A DNA stretch of 64,000 nucleotides, from the NCBI RefSeq assembly GCF_903819335.1, contig NZ_CAIJDE010000029.1, positions 225,219 to 289,218 on the forward strand, in the 5' to 3' direction. The notes beneath the pieces are model-generated. The model saw only the letters and a program-made list of their open reading frames with translations, was not told the DNA's origin and made no database searches. The DNA is from Flavobacterium panici. GTDB taxonomy: Bacteria > Bacteroidota > Bacteroidia > Flavobacteriales > Flavobacteriaceae. This document shows positions 1-8,779 of this stretch, piece by piece. The position numbers and the translations under genes were made by a program. The first letter of the stretch is position 1; the number at the start of each line of letters is the position of its first letter.

Positions 1-2919
1 GAGAGAAAAGTTACAGGAAAAGTAACTTCGAGCGAAGATTTACTCGGTTTACCTGGTGCTAATGTCTATATCAAGAATTCTTCTGTTGGAGCTACTACAG
101 ATATGGATGGAAATTATACCGTTTTTGTTTCTGAAAAAAATGCTGTTTTAGTATTCAATTTCGTAGGATACCAAAGTGTTGAAATTCCGGTTGGAAACAA
201 AACTGCCATCAATGTAAGTTTAAAACCAGACACTAAAAATCTTGAAGAAGTAATTGTTGTGGGTTATGGAACCCGTAAAAAGAGCGACATTACAGGTTCA
301 GTATCTTCGGTAACGGCAAAAGAACTGACTGCTTATCCGGTTCTAAGTGCAGAACAAGCTTTACAAGGACGTGCAGCAGGGGTTTCGGTACAAAGTAATA
401 ATGGTGGTGAACCGGGTGCACCTGTAAAAATCAGGGTTCGTGGCGGAACTTCGATTAATGCGAGTGGAGATGCTCTTGTTGTGGTTGACGGTTTTGCAGG
501 AGTTTCAATGCCTGCTCCTCAGGATATTGCTTCTATTGAGGTTTTAAAAGATGCTTCGGCAACGGCAATTTACGGATCAAGAGGTTCAAACGGGGTTATT
601 ATGGTTACGACTAAAAAAGGAAAACCAGGAAAACCGGTAATTGAATTCAGTAACTCTACTTCTATTCAGACTGTAAACAATAAACTTGATTTATTAGATG
701 CAGATCAGTTTGCGGCCTACAGAAAAAGTTTTACAACACATACACAAGGTCCTGCAAACACTGACTGGCAGGATGTTATTTATCGTGACGGAATGATTTC
801 GAATACACAATTATCATTTTCAGGCGGATCTGACACTGTGAAATATTATGTTTCCGGAACTTATTTCAACCAAAATGGTGTTGTAATTAATTCAGGAATT
901 GACAGATATACAATTGTTGCTAATCTTGAAGCTGATTTATCCCCTAAATTTAAAGTGGGCTTAAACACTTTTACAAGTAAACAAAATAAAGACGGAATTG
1001 TGAGCCAGACTGGAGCCGGAGGAACTGGAGCTGCGGGTGTAATTGCATCGGCTTACAGATTTATGCCAGACAAAGGAATTTATAATGAAGACGGAACCTA
1101 TACAACAACAGCGCCAATTGGTGACGATATTGATAATCCGTATGCAACTGCAATGGAAAATATTCTGGAAACAGTTTCTATTGTAAACAGAAACAATTTC
1201 TTTGCACAATACAAAATCACTAAAGATTTAGACTTTAAAACAACTTTAGGTTTAACGGATAACAACTCTCAAACAGGAAGATTTATTCCTTCAACTTTAA
1301 TTGCAGGAAAAAATATTAAAGGAGAAGCTTCTGTAAACAATACCAGATTTTCTTCTTTCTTAACAGAGAATTATTTGACTTTTAAACGTGAAATTATCGA
1401 AAAAGGAGTTTTAACGGTTCTGGGAGGTTATTCATACCAAAAGAACAAAAACGAAAGTTCGTTTGCTGCTTCAAGAGGGTTTTTAACAAATACGAATTCA
1501 TATAGAAATCTTGGTGCAGGAACTGTATTTTTAAAACCAGATTCTAATTTATCTGAAACTGAATTAATCTCTGCTTTCGGAAGGTTGAATTTTGATTACG
1601 ATGATAAGTATTTACTAACATTTACGGCCAGACGAGATGGTTCTTCAAGCTTTAGTAAAAACTACAAATACGGTACTTTCCCTTCTGGAGCAATTGGATG
1701 GAATATTGGGAAAGAAAATTTCTTAAAAGACAGCAAAACTATTTCTAATCTTAAATTAAGAGCGAGTTACGGAGCAACAGGAAATCCTTCAATTGGTGCC
1801 TACTCTACTCTTTCAAGATTCTCTGAAATTTATGATGTGAGCGGTGACGTAATTGTAAATGCGGTTCAATTGACATCTTTGGATAATCCGAATTTGAAAT
1901 GGGAAACTTCATACCAACAAGATTACGGAATTGATTTAGGTTTATTTGATAACAGAATCAGCATTACGGCAGATTACTATAAAACGATCACGAAAGATTT
2001 ATTATTCAACAGACCGCTTCCGGGAGTTTCGGGAATTGCATCTCAGCTTCAAAACGTTGGAGAATTAGAAAACAAAGGATGGGAATTGGGTATTAATTCT
2101 AAAAACTTTATCGGTCAGGATTTTACATGGAATACAAGTTTTAATATTTCTTCAAACAAAAACAAGGTATTAAAATTAGCTGATAATAAAGATTTATTGA
2201 TCAACTCAACTCCAGGTCATTTCCTGGCTACAGAATCTCAAATTTTGAGAGTTGGTGAGCCGGTTGGTTCTTTCTTCGGATTCATTTATGATGGTGTTCT
2301 TCAACAAGGAGAAACTGCTTTACCAGGCAATTTTGAAACAACTGCGGGTGGTGAAAAATTCAGGGATTACAATGGTGACGGAAAATTAGATTCACAAGAT
2401 AAAACGATTATCGGAAACCCAAATCCTGATTTCATCTTTGGTTTAAACAATGATTTCACGTATAAAAATCTTGATTTGAATATTTTCTTCCAAGGTTCAG
2501 AAGGCGGACAAATCCTAAACTATACTTTAATGGAATTAGCATCTGGAAACAACAATGCTACAACTGAAGTTTTAGATTCCTGGACGCCGACAAATACAGA
2601 TACAAATGTTCCTAAAAATGCGGCAAGAACGAAAAGAGTTACGTCAAGATTTGTTTATGATGGAAGTTACATTCGTTTAAAAAACATCTCTTTAGGATAT
2701 AGTTTAGATGAGAAAGTTGTTTCTAAATTCGGATTAAGTAAAATTCGTTTTTACATCAGTGCACAAAACCTTTGGACCATTACTGATTATCCTGGAACTG
2801 ACCCTGAAACGAGTTACTTAAACGACAACAACTCAAGAAGTAATACCAATTTAGGATTGGATTATGGAGGTTATCCAAACGTGAGAACGTTTACAATGGG
2901 TCTAAACGTAAAATTCTAA
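1..2919 (+). CDS. SusC-like TonB-dependent outer membrane receptor, 5' end cut by window
   Basis: The reading frame is open from base 1, so the signal peptide and true start lie outside the window. The visible 972 residues begin inside a carboxypeptidase-regulatory-like domain (about 1-80). A TonB box follows (LEEVIVVGYG), then a plug domain containing the SusC signature VVDGFAG...IEVLKDASATAIYGSRGSNG, and a long beta-barrel ending in aromatic/hydrophobic KF. SusC proteins import oligosaccharides across the outer membrane, powered by TonB, with a SusD lid. A susD-like gene starts 13 bases downstream, which supports the pairing. The GH88 and GH2 genes that follow suggest a uronate-containing glycan, probably pectic. 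The first in-frame ATG (103) is internal and is not the start. Confidence 0.95.
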   Translation, partial: ERKVTGKVTSSEDLLGLPGANVYIKNSSVGATTDMDGNYTVFVSEKNAVLVFNFVGYQSVEIPVGNKTAINVSLKPDTKNLEEVIVVGYGTRKKSDITGSVSSVTAKELTAYPVLSAEQALQGRAAGVSVQSNNGGEPGAPVKIRVRGGTSINASGDALVVVDGFAGVSMPAPQDIASIEVLKDASATAIYGSRGSNGVIMVTTKKGKPGKPVIEFSNSTSIQTVNNKLDLLDADQFAAYRKSFTTHTQGPANTDWQDVIYRDGMISNTQLSFSGGSDTVKYYVSGTYFNQNGVVINSGIDRYTIVANLEADLSPKFKVGLNTFTSKQNKDGIVSQTGAGGTGAAGVIASAYRFMPDKGIYNEDGTYTTTAPIGDDIDNPYATAMENILETVSIVNRNNFFAQYKITKDLDFKTTLGLTDNNSQTGRFIPSTLIAGKNIKGEASVNNTRFSSFLTENYLTFKREIIEKGVLTVLGGYSYQKNKNESSFAASRGFLTNTNSYRNLGAGTVFLKPDSNLSETELISAFGRLNFDYDDKYLLTFTARRDGSSSFSKNYKYGTFPSGAIGWNIGKENFLKDSKTISNLKLRASYGATGNPSIGAYSTLSRFSEIYDVSGDVIVNAVQLTSLDNPNLKWETSYQQDYGIDLGLFDNRISITADYYKTITKDLLFNRPLPGVSGIASQLQNVGELENKGWELGINSKNFIGQDFTWNTSFNISSNKNKVLKLADNKDLLINSTPGHFLATESQILRVGEPVGSFFGFIYDGVLQQGETALPGNFETTAGGEKFRDYNGDGKLDSQDKTIIGNPNPDFIFGLNNDFTYKNLDLNIFFQGSEGGQILNYTLMELASGNNNATTEVLDSWTPTNTDTNVPKNAARTKRVTSRFVYDGSYIRLKNISLGYSLDEKVVSKFGLSKIRFYISAQNLWTITDYPGTDPETSYLNDNNSRSNTNLGLDYGGYPNVRTFTMGLNVKF

Positions 2920-2932
2920 CAATAAAAATATC

Positions 2933-4453
2933 ATGAAAAAATATATAGCTTTTCTTTTCCTGGGAACACTTACCTTTTTTGCATGTTCTGATTTAGAAGA
3001 ACATCCGGTGGGAGTCATTCGTCCAGAAAACTTTTTCAATAATACCGACGATTTACAGGCAGCTGTAAACGGAGCTTTTGCTAACATTGCGCATAACAAT
3101 TATTGGGGACGAGAATTTACAATTGCCTTAATGCTTCGCGACGATATGTCTGACATTGGTGATAGAACTACACAAGCCGCACGTATCGATGTAAACGATA
3201 TGAGTATGAATGATACAAATGCACTTGTTGCTAACTTTTGGCCACAATCATATGTTATCATTACGGCAGCAAATCAGGCTATTGAAGGTGCTAAAAAAAC
3301 GCCGGGAGATCCTGCAAAAGTAAACGCAATTGTAGCGCAGGCTTATTTTGCAAGAGCCTTTACTTACTATCATTTAGTACGCCTTTTTGGAGATATTCCA
3401 TACATTGATTTTGTGGTTAATGATGTTTCTCAGGTAAACTCTATCAGCAAAACAAAAGAAGCAGATGTTTATCCAAAAATCATTGCCGATCTTGAATTTG
3501 CAAAACAATGGCTGGATGACAAACCAAAAGTAAAAGCCGTTCCGGGAAAAGGGACTGCGGCAGGATATTTAGCTTCTGTTTATTTAACTTTGGGTCAATA
3601 TCAAAAAGCGTATGACGAAGCAAAATATGTAATTACAAACGAAACTAAATTTGGTTTAGGTCTTGATGCAGATTTTCAGGATTTATTCAACGCTACAAAA
3701 GCAGCTTCGTTAAAAGAACCATTATTTACAGTAGATTTTAATAACTTAACATCTGGAAATTACGGTCAGGATTATACAGCGTTTTTTACAGGTTCATTAA
3801 AAGATGACAGTTATAGCTACGGACAAGGATTTTCTGTTGCCGTTCCGTCATTAAAAGTATTTAATACTTGGGATCAAAGAGATTACAGAAGAGCAGTAAG
3901 TTTTGATACTATTATTAGAAAGAAAACCGGTCCGGGCGGATCATTGCAGGTATTTCCTTCAAGTGATAACGAAAAAGCGCCTCGTCCGCATATTGCAAAA
4001 TATTTCCGTTTTCCGGGAAAAGCAGGTGCAAACGGAAGAACTTCTCAGCATAATTATATTACAATGCGTTATGCCGAAGTTTTATTGACAGCAGCAGAAG
4101 CTTTAAACGAAATTAATCCGGGAACTACAGAAGCTGATGGTTATGTAAACCGAGTTCGTGCAAGAGCAAGAAATAAAGGAGGAAGACTAGTTTCTTTCCC
4201 TGCAAATGTAACACCAGGTTTGTCAAAAGCTGATTTCAAAAAAATGGTTATTGACGAAAGAAGATTAGAACTTGCTTTTGAATATGTTAGATGGTATGAT
4301 ATTAAAAGATTGAAAAATGGTCCTGAAGTGTTTGGTCCTGCTGGTTTAGAACCGCATGCAAATTTTGATCCAAACAAAGATTATTTATGGCCATTGCCGG
4401 GAACAGAATTGGCAATAAATCCAAATTTAAAACCAAATAATCCGGGTTATTAA
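2933..4453 (+). CDS. SusD-like surface glycan-binding lipoprotein
   Basis: This 506-residue protein has a lipoprotein signal at the N-terminus (hydrophobic stretch ending FFACSD, lipid-attachment Cys near residue 18). A RagB/SusD fold follows: the helical N-terminal part has TPR-like helices (QAYFARAFTYYHLVRLFGDIP), and the C-terminal part carries the typical family ending (DERRLELAFEYVRWYDIKRL, then LWPLPGTELAINPNLKPNNPGY). The length is normal for SusD. It lies 13 bases after the susC-like gene and is certainly co-transcribed. It would form the extracellular lid on the SusC barrel and bind the incoming glycan. The ligand cannot be read from sequence; pectic oligosaccharide is inferred from the neighbouring enzymes. 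Confidence 0.95.
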   Translation: MKKYIAFLFLGTLTFFACSDLEEHPVGVIRPENFFNNTDDLQAAVNGAFANIAHNNYWGREFTIALMLRDDMSDIGDRTTQAARIDVNDMSMNDTNALVANFWPQSYVIITAANQAIEGAKKTPGDPAKVNAIVAQAYFARAFTYYHLVRLFGDIPYIDFVVNDVSQVNSISKTKEADVYPKIIADLEFAKQWLDDKPKVKAVPGKGTAAGYLASVYLTLGQYQKAYDEAKYVITNETKFGLGLDADFQDLFNATKAASLKEPLFTVDFNNLTSGNYGQDYTAFFTGSLKDDSYSYGQGFSVAVPSLKVFNTWDQRDYRRAVSFDTIIRKKTGPGGSLQVFPSSDNEKAPRPHIAKYFRFPGKAGANGRTSQHNYITMRYAEVLLTAAEALNEINPGTTEADGYVNRVRARARNKGGRLVSFPANVTPGLSKADFKKMVIDERRLELAFEYVRWYDIKRLKNGPEVFGPAGLEPHANFDPNKDYLWPLPGTELAINPNLKPNNPGY

Positions 4454-4470
4454 TTTAGCATAATTATATT

Positions 4471-4693
4471 GAACGCGGATTTGACGGATTCGCTTCGCGA
4501 AAACGCAGATTTGAACGGATTTTTTATGTCACCAATAATTTGTCTCCCGCAGATTTGACAGATTGAGCAGATTGAATTATTTTTTTTAAAATCTGTTGGA
4601 AATAAAAAAATCAGCCAAATCTGCCAAATCTGCGAGAGAAAAAAATTCGCAAAAATCTGCGTTTTCGCAAAGCGAATCTGTAAAATCCGCGTC
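4471..4693. repeat. Long imperfect inverted repeat in the susD-GH88 gap
   Basis: The gap after susD is almost filled by an inverted repeat. The left arm begins GAACGCGGATTTGACGGATT at 4471 and includes TTCGCTTCGCGAAAACGCAG. The right arm ends at 4693 and is its near-perfect reverse complement (ATCTGCGTTTTCGCAAAGCG ... ATCCGCGTC). Inner copies of CAGATTTG(A/G)CAGATT also face each other. RNA from this stretch would fold into one long hairpin that could end or weaken transcription after susD. Similar CGCAGATTT units recur around 46887-47111. Confidence 0.8.
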
Positions 4694-4736
4694 TAAAAAC
4701 AAAGTCTAGAAACTAAAAATTAGATTAATTAGTAAT

Positions 4737-5909
4737 ATGAATAAAGTTAGTTTCATTTTAATCCTTGGGTTTGCATCGCTGGTAACAGCGTGCAAGTCCG
4801 GGATTAATTCTCAAACAAAAAGCACTGCAGCGGCAAATAATTTACTGGAAACGCGTTACAAAATGTTACTCGATTATCCGGTAGATTCTCTGTCGATGCC
4901 AAGAAGCATGAATATCAAAACCAATGAGATTCGCAAAGTCCCTTCAAAAGACTGGACAAGCGGTTTTTTTGCCGGAAATCTTTGGCAGTTATACCGATTA
5001 ACAGGCGACTCAAAATATAAAGAACAAGCCCAGAAATGGACTCCTTTCAGCAAAAAGGAAAGTGTTAACAGTAATTCGCATGACGTAGGTTTTAAAGTGT
5101 TTTGCAGTTTCGGAGAAGCGCTGAAAGTGGAAAACAAGAAAGAGTACGAAGCGGTAATTATTAAAGGCGCCGAAACTTTATGCACAAGGTTTAATCCAAA
5201 AGTGGGTTCCATTCGTTCCTGGGATTTCAATAAAGAAATCTGGGATTATCCGGTTATCATTGATAATATGATGAATTTGGAATTACTTTTTGAAGCATCT
5301 AAATTATCAGGAAATCCAAAATACCGTGACGTAGCCATTCAACACGCTAATACCACTTTAAAAAATCAATTTAGAGCAGACAACAGCTGTTATCACGTAA
5401 TTGATTATAATCCGAATACGGGTGAAGTTAGAAAGAAAACTACTTTACAAGGTTTTAACGACGATTCGGTTTGGGCGCGCGGGCAAGGCTGGGCAGTTTA
5501 CGGATTTACAATGTCGTACCGATATACAAAAGATCCGGCCTATTTAAAACAAGCCGAAGCGACAGCAAAGTTTTTTATGACAAATAAAAATCTGCCGGAA
5601 GATGGAATTCCGTATTGGGATTTAAAAGATCCGAGTATTCCAAATTCTCCGCGAGATGTTTCTGCCGCGATGGTAATGGCATCGGGATTATATGAATTGT
5701 ACAGTTATACACAAAATAAAAGTTATTTGGCTTTCGCCGATAAACTAATAGCATCGGTTCAAACTGATAAATATATTTTAGATTCTAAAATTAAGGCTCC
5801 TTTTCTATTCGATCACAGCACAGGAAACTGGCCAAAACACGACGAAATTGACGAACCAATAATCTACGCCGACTATTATTTTCTGGAAGCGTTACTTAGA
5901 AAAAAGTGA
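4737..5909 (+). CDS. GH88 unsaturated glucuronyl/galacturonyl hydrolase, lipoprotein
   Basis: This 390-residue protein starts with a lipoprotein signal (LVTACKSG, Cys near 19) and continues as an (alpha/alpha)6 barrel of glycoside hydrolase family 88. Two Asp residues match the known catalytic sites of this family: D116 in NSHDVGF and D176 in IIDNMMNLELL. The conserved WARGQGWAVYGF block follows near residue 250. GH88 enzymes remove the 4,5-unsaturated uronic acid left by polysaccharide lyases, using hydration of the double bond. With GH2 enzymes next door, and GH28, acetylesterase and DUF4861 genes near the other end of the window, a role on pectic or rhamnogalacturonan oligosaccharides is likely, but ulvan- or glycosaminoglycan-like substrates are not excluded. 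Confidence 0.9.
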   Translation: MNKVSFILILGFASLVTACKSGINSQTKSTAAANNLLETRYKMLLDYPVDSLSMPRSMNIKTNEIRKVPSKDWTSGFFAGNLWQLYRLTGDSKYKEQAQKWTPFSKKESVNSNSHDVGFKVFCSFGEALKVENKKEYEAVIIKGAETLCTRFNPKVGSIRSWDFNKEIWDYPVIIDNMMNLELLFEASKLSGNPKYRDVAIQHANTTLKNQFRADNSCYHVIDYNPNTGEVRKKTTLQGFNDDSVWARGQGWAVYGFTMSYRYTKDPAYLKQAEATAKFFMTNKNLPEDGIPYWDLKDPSIPNSPRDVSAAMVMASGLYELYSYTQNKSYLAFADKLIASVQTDKYILDSKIKAPFLFDHSTGNWPKHDEIDEPIIYADYYFLEALLRKK

Positions 5910-5911
5910 TA

Positions 5912-6028
5912 CAAGGTACAAAGGTACAGAGTTACAAAGCGACAAAGGTTTTAGCTTTTGAGCCTCTGAACCTTTGAACCTAAAAACCTTTGAACCTCTG
6001 AGCCTATGAACCTTTGAACCTAAACACA
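5912..6028. repeat. Short direct repeats of the CCTTTGAACCT type
   Basis: The gap between the GH88 and GH2 genes is made of degenerate 8-12 base units, GGTACAAAGGTACAGAG and then several CCTTTGAACCT(AAAAA) / CCTCTGA(A/G)CCT copies. The same unit recurs inverted at 54843-54880 and in direct form at 62510-62620. Confidence 0.65.
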
Positions 6029-6029
6029 C

Positions 6030-8444
6030 ATGAAGAATTATAAACACAATACATTTTCAATTTTTGCGCTTTTTGTTTTTTTTCAGATTTGTCTGAGCAT
6101 CAGTTTTGCTCAGACAAAGATGAATTTTAACGAGAACTGGCTGTATCTTGAAAATCATACTTCAAATCTTACCGAAGCTCAAAAGGCTTCAAACTGGACT
6201 TCTATAAATTTACCACATACCTGGAACGCCGAAGATGCAACCGATTTATATCCGGGTTACCGACGTGATGCAAGCTGGTATCAAAAGAAATTAAATATTC
6301 CGCAAATTGATAAAAACAAAGTGTATTCGTTATACTTTGAAGGTTCAAATATTACCACAAAAGTGTATGTAAACGGAAAAGAAGCCGGCGGACATATTGG
6401 CGGTTATATTGGCTTTTCTATAGACATTACCAACTTTATTAAAGAAGGAAACAACGATATTTTTGTTCGTGTTGATAATAGTTACGATATCGAAATTATT
6501 CCGTCTCAAAAAAGTGATTTCTTTATTTATGGCGGAATCACACGCGATGTTTGGTTTGTTTCGAAATACAAAAATCATATTGATAATTTGAAGATTACTA
6601 CGCCAGAAGTTTCGGCTAAAAAAGCTTCGGTACAAGTTGTTTCTTCTTTCATTAATTCAGATAATTCAAAAGATTTATCGTTAACCGTAACACTTAAAAA
6701 TCCGAAAGGAAAAAAAGTGGCGAGTAGAACTATTCCTGTTTCAGATAAAACTTCGACAATCACTTTTGAAAACATCAAAAACCCGGAACTTTGGGATACC
6801 GAAAAACCAAATTTATATTCCTTAACGGCTGTTTTATCAGAAAAAAATCAAATTAAAGACAGCGTTTCTGAGAAAGTAGGTTTTAGATGGTTTGAGTTTA
6901 AAGATCATGGTCCTTTCTATTTAAACGGAAAACGTTTATTGATTCGCGGAACACATCGCCATGAAGAACAAGCCGGAGTTGGCGCGGCAATGAGCAATGC
7001 ACAACATTGGGCCGACATGAAATCAATAAAAGATATGGGTGCTAACTTTGTTCGTTTAGCACATTATCCGCAAGATCCTGAAATTTATAAAGCCTGCGAT
7101 GAACTTGGACTTTTAGTTTGGGATGAATTGCCGTGGTGCCGCGGCGGAATTGGTGATGAACTTTGGCAGACAAACACTAAAAATATGCTCAAAGAAATCA
7201 TTAATCAAAATTACAATCACCCAAGTATTATAATCTGGTCGCTTGGAAATGAAATGAACTGGCTTCCTGATTTTCCAAACGGAGACAATACCGAAAAAAC
7301 AAATGTCTTTTTAACCGAGTTAAACGACATTGCGCATAAAATGGATCCAACCAGAAAAACAGCAATTAGAAAATATTATGAAGGTTCGCATATTGTGGAT
7401 GTCTTCTCCCCTTCTATCTGGTCTGGCTGGTATTCCGGAAGTTACAAAAGCTACCAAAAAGCAATTGATGTTTACAAAAAAGAATACAAACATTTCATCC
7501 ACGCTGAATATGGCGGAGACAGCCACGTAGGCCGTCACAGCGAAAACCCAGTAACAGGCGAAAATGTTATTAAAGCGGAAGGCTGGGAAGAAGCAATTGT
7601 ACAGACTAAAGTGGCCAATATTGCCCAAATTGGAGATTGGAGCGAAAATTATATCGTTGATTTATTTGACTGGCACTTGCATATATCCGAGAATGACCCA
7701 AATTTTGTGGGAAATGTACAATGGGCATTTAAGGATTTTGCAACGCCTTTACGTCCGGAAGATGATATTCCGTATATGAACCAAAAAGGTTTGGTGGATC
7801 GAAACGGAAATCCGAAAGATGCGTATTATGTTTTTAAAAGTTATTGGGGCAAAGAGCCCTTCGCTTACATAGAATCGCATACGTGGACAGAACGTCAAGG
7901 TCCTGAAAATACACCAAGAACTATAAATGTTTTTAGTAACTGCGAAAAAGTTACCTTATTTCATGACGGAAAATCTCTTGGCGAAAAACTAAGAAAACTT
8001 TCGCTGTATCCTGCAAACGGGCTAACTTGGGATGTCAACTTTAAAAAAGGAGAAAATGTTTTATTAGCTATAGGTAAAAATAAAGACGGTAAAACGGTTT
8101 CTGATACGATTAAGGTTAATTATCGTTTCAATAAAAATGATACGGCTTCGTCTTTACAATTGTCTTCAGAGAAACTAAAAAATGGTAATTATCTGGTTAC
8201 GGCAATTGCAATTGATAATAACAACTTACGCTGCTTAGATTATGAAGAAAGTGTTTATTTTCAATGTTTAAAAGGTGGAAAAACCTTAAAGAATCAAGGA
8301 ACACCAACCGGAAGTGAATCGATAAAAATGGCAAACGGAAAAGCGTCTATTGAAGTTATTCCTGATGGTTCTAATGATCCTATTGAAATGACGGCGCTTA
8401 ACCAAAGTTTTAAAGGCGAATATTTGAAGATTCCTGTTCAATAA
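6030..8444 (+). CDS. GH2 beta-galactosidase/beta-glucuronidase family enzyme
   Basis: This secreted 804-residue protein has a cleavable signal peptide ending near SISFAQ (about residue 28). It has the three-domain GH2 core: sugar-binding domain (NLPHTWNAEDA ... GGITRDVWFV), immunoglobulin-like domain and TIM barrel. The barrel holds RLAHYPQDPEIYKACDELG, the acid/base Glu in SLGNE (E408) and the nucleophile Glu in HAEYGGD (E493). A C-terminal beta-sandwich extends past residue 620. After the barrel is NQKG (in PYMNQKGLVDRNG), resembling the NxKG motif that contacts the carboxylate in GH2 uronidases, so a uronic acid substrate is possible. In the SusCD/GH88 context it would trim beta-linked side groups or uronic acids from pectic oligosaccharides. 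The exact sugar is not decided by sequence. Confidence 0.9.
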   Translation: MKNYKHNTFSIFALFVFFQICLSISFAQTKMNFNENWLYLENHTSNLTEAQKASNWTSINLPHTWNAEDATDLYPGYRRDASWYQKKLNIPQIDKNKVYSLYFEGSNITTKVYVNGKEAGGHIGGYIGFSIDITNFIKEGNNDIFVRVDNSYDIEIIPSQKSDFFIYGGITRDVWFVSKYKNHIDNLKITTPEVSAKKASVQVVSSFINSDNSKDLSLTVTLKNPKGKKVASRTIPVSDKTSTITFENIKNPELWDTEKPNLYSLTAVLSEKNQIKDSVSEKVGFRWFEFKDHGPFYLNGKRLLIRGTHRHEEQAGVGAAMSNAQHWADMKSIKDMGANFVRLAHYPQDPEIYKACDELGLLVWDELPWCRGGIGDELWQTNTKNMLKEIINQNYNHPSIIIWSLGNEMNWLPDFPNGDNTEKTNVFLTELNDIAHKMDPTRKTAIRKYYEGSHIVDVFSPSIWSGWYSGSYKSYQKAIDVYKKEYKHFIHAEYGGDSHVGRHSENPVTGENVIKAEGWEEAIVQTKVANIAQIGDWSENYIVDLFDWHLHISENDPNFVGNVQWAFKDFATPLRPEDDIPYMNQKGLVDRNGNPKDAYYVFKSYWGKEPFAYIESHTWTERQGPENTPRTINVFSNCEKVTLFHDGKSLGEKLRKLSLYPANGLTWDVNFKKGENVLLAIGKNKDGKTVSDTIKVNYRFNKNDTASSLQLSSEKLKNGNYLVTAIAIDNNNLRCLDYEESVYFQCLKGGKTLKNQGTPTGSESIKMANGKASIEVIPDGSNDPIEMTALNQSFKGEYLKIPVQ

Positions 8445-8530
8445 GATTTTTAGCCGCTAAGGCGCTAAGACACAAAGTTTTTTTTGCCACAGATTAAAAG
8501 AATTAAAAAGATTTTAAAAAATAAGCGTGA

Positions 8531-8638
8531 AGTTTGTCATTTCGAGGAAGGAGAAATCGCACGCAGGGATCGACAAAGATTGGCGATTAACATTGTGGAA
8601 ATTCTAGTGCGATTTCTCGTTCCTCGAAATGACAAACT
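8531..8638. repeat. Palindromic GTCATTTCGA repeat, copy 1
   Basis: Inverted repeat starting AGTTTGTCATTTCGAGGAAG and ending CGTTCCTCGAAATGACAAACT, with inner arms GAGAAATCGCAC / GTGCGATTTCTC and a centre around AAAGATTGGCGATT. It is one of five copies in this window (others near 29.1, 37.5, 41.9 and 47.0 kb), always between genes. Confidence 0.85.
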
Positions 8639-8654
8639 AAGCCCAAGGTAAATC

Positions 8655-8757
8655 TAAAAAGTTCCGTTAGGAACGACAGGTCGGTAGCAACGGATGAAAT
8701 CCGTTGAAAATGAATATTACGCCCATAAATAATGTTCCGTAGGAACTATACATATTA
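8655..8757. repeat. GTTCCGTTAGGAAC-type intergenic repeat
   Basis: Just before the second GH2 gene are short palindromic units (GTTCCGTTAGGAAC, AACGGATGAAATCCGTT, GTTCCGTAGGAAC followed by TATACATAT). They resemble the degenerate array at 42985-43325, which also contains CCCGTAGGGACTACACA. The units look like a REP-type family; no transposase is visible in the window. Confidence 0.6.
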
Positions 8758-8779
8758 CACAAACCAAAGATTACAAAAA

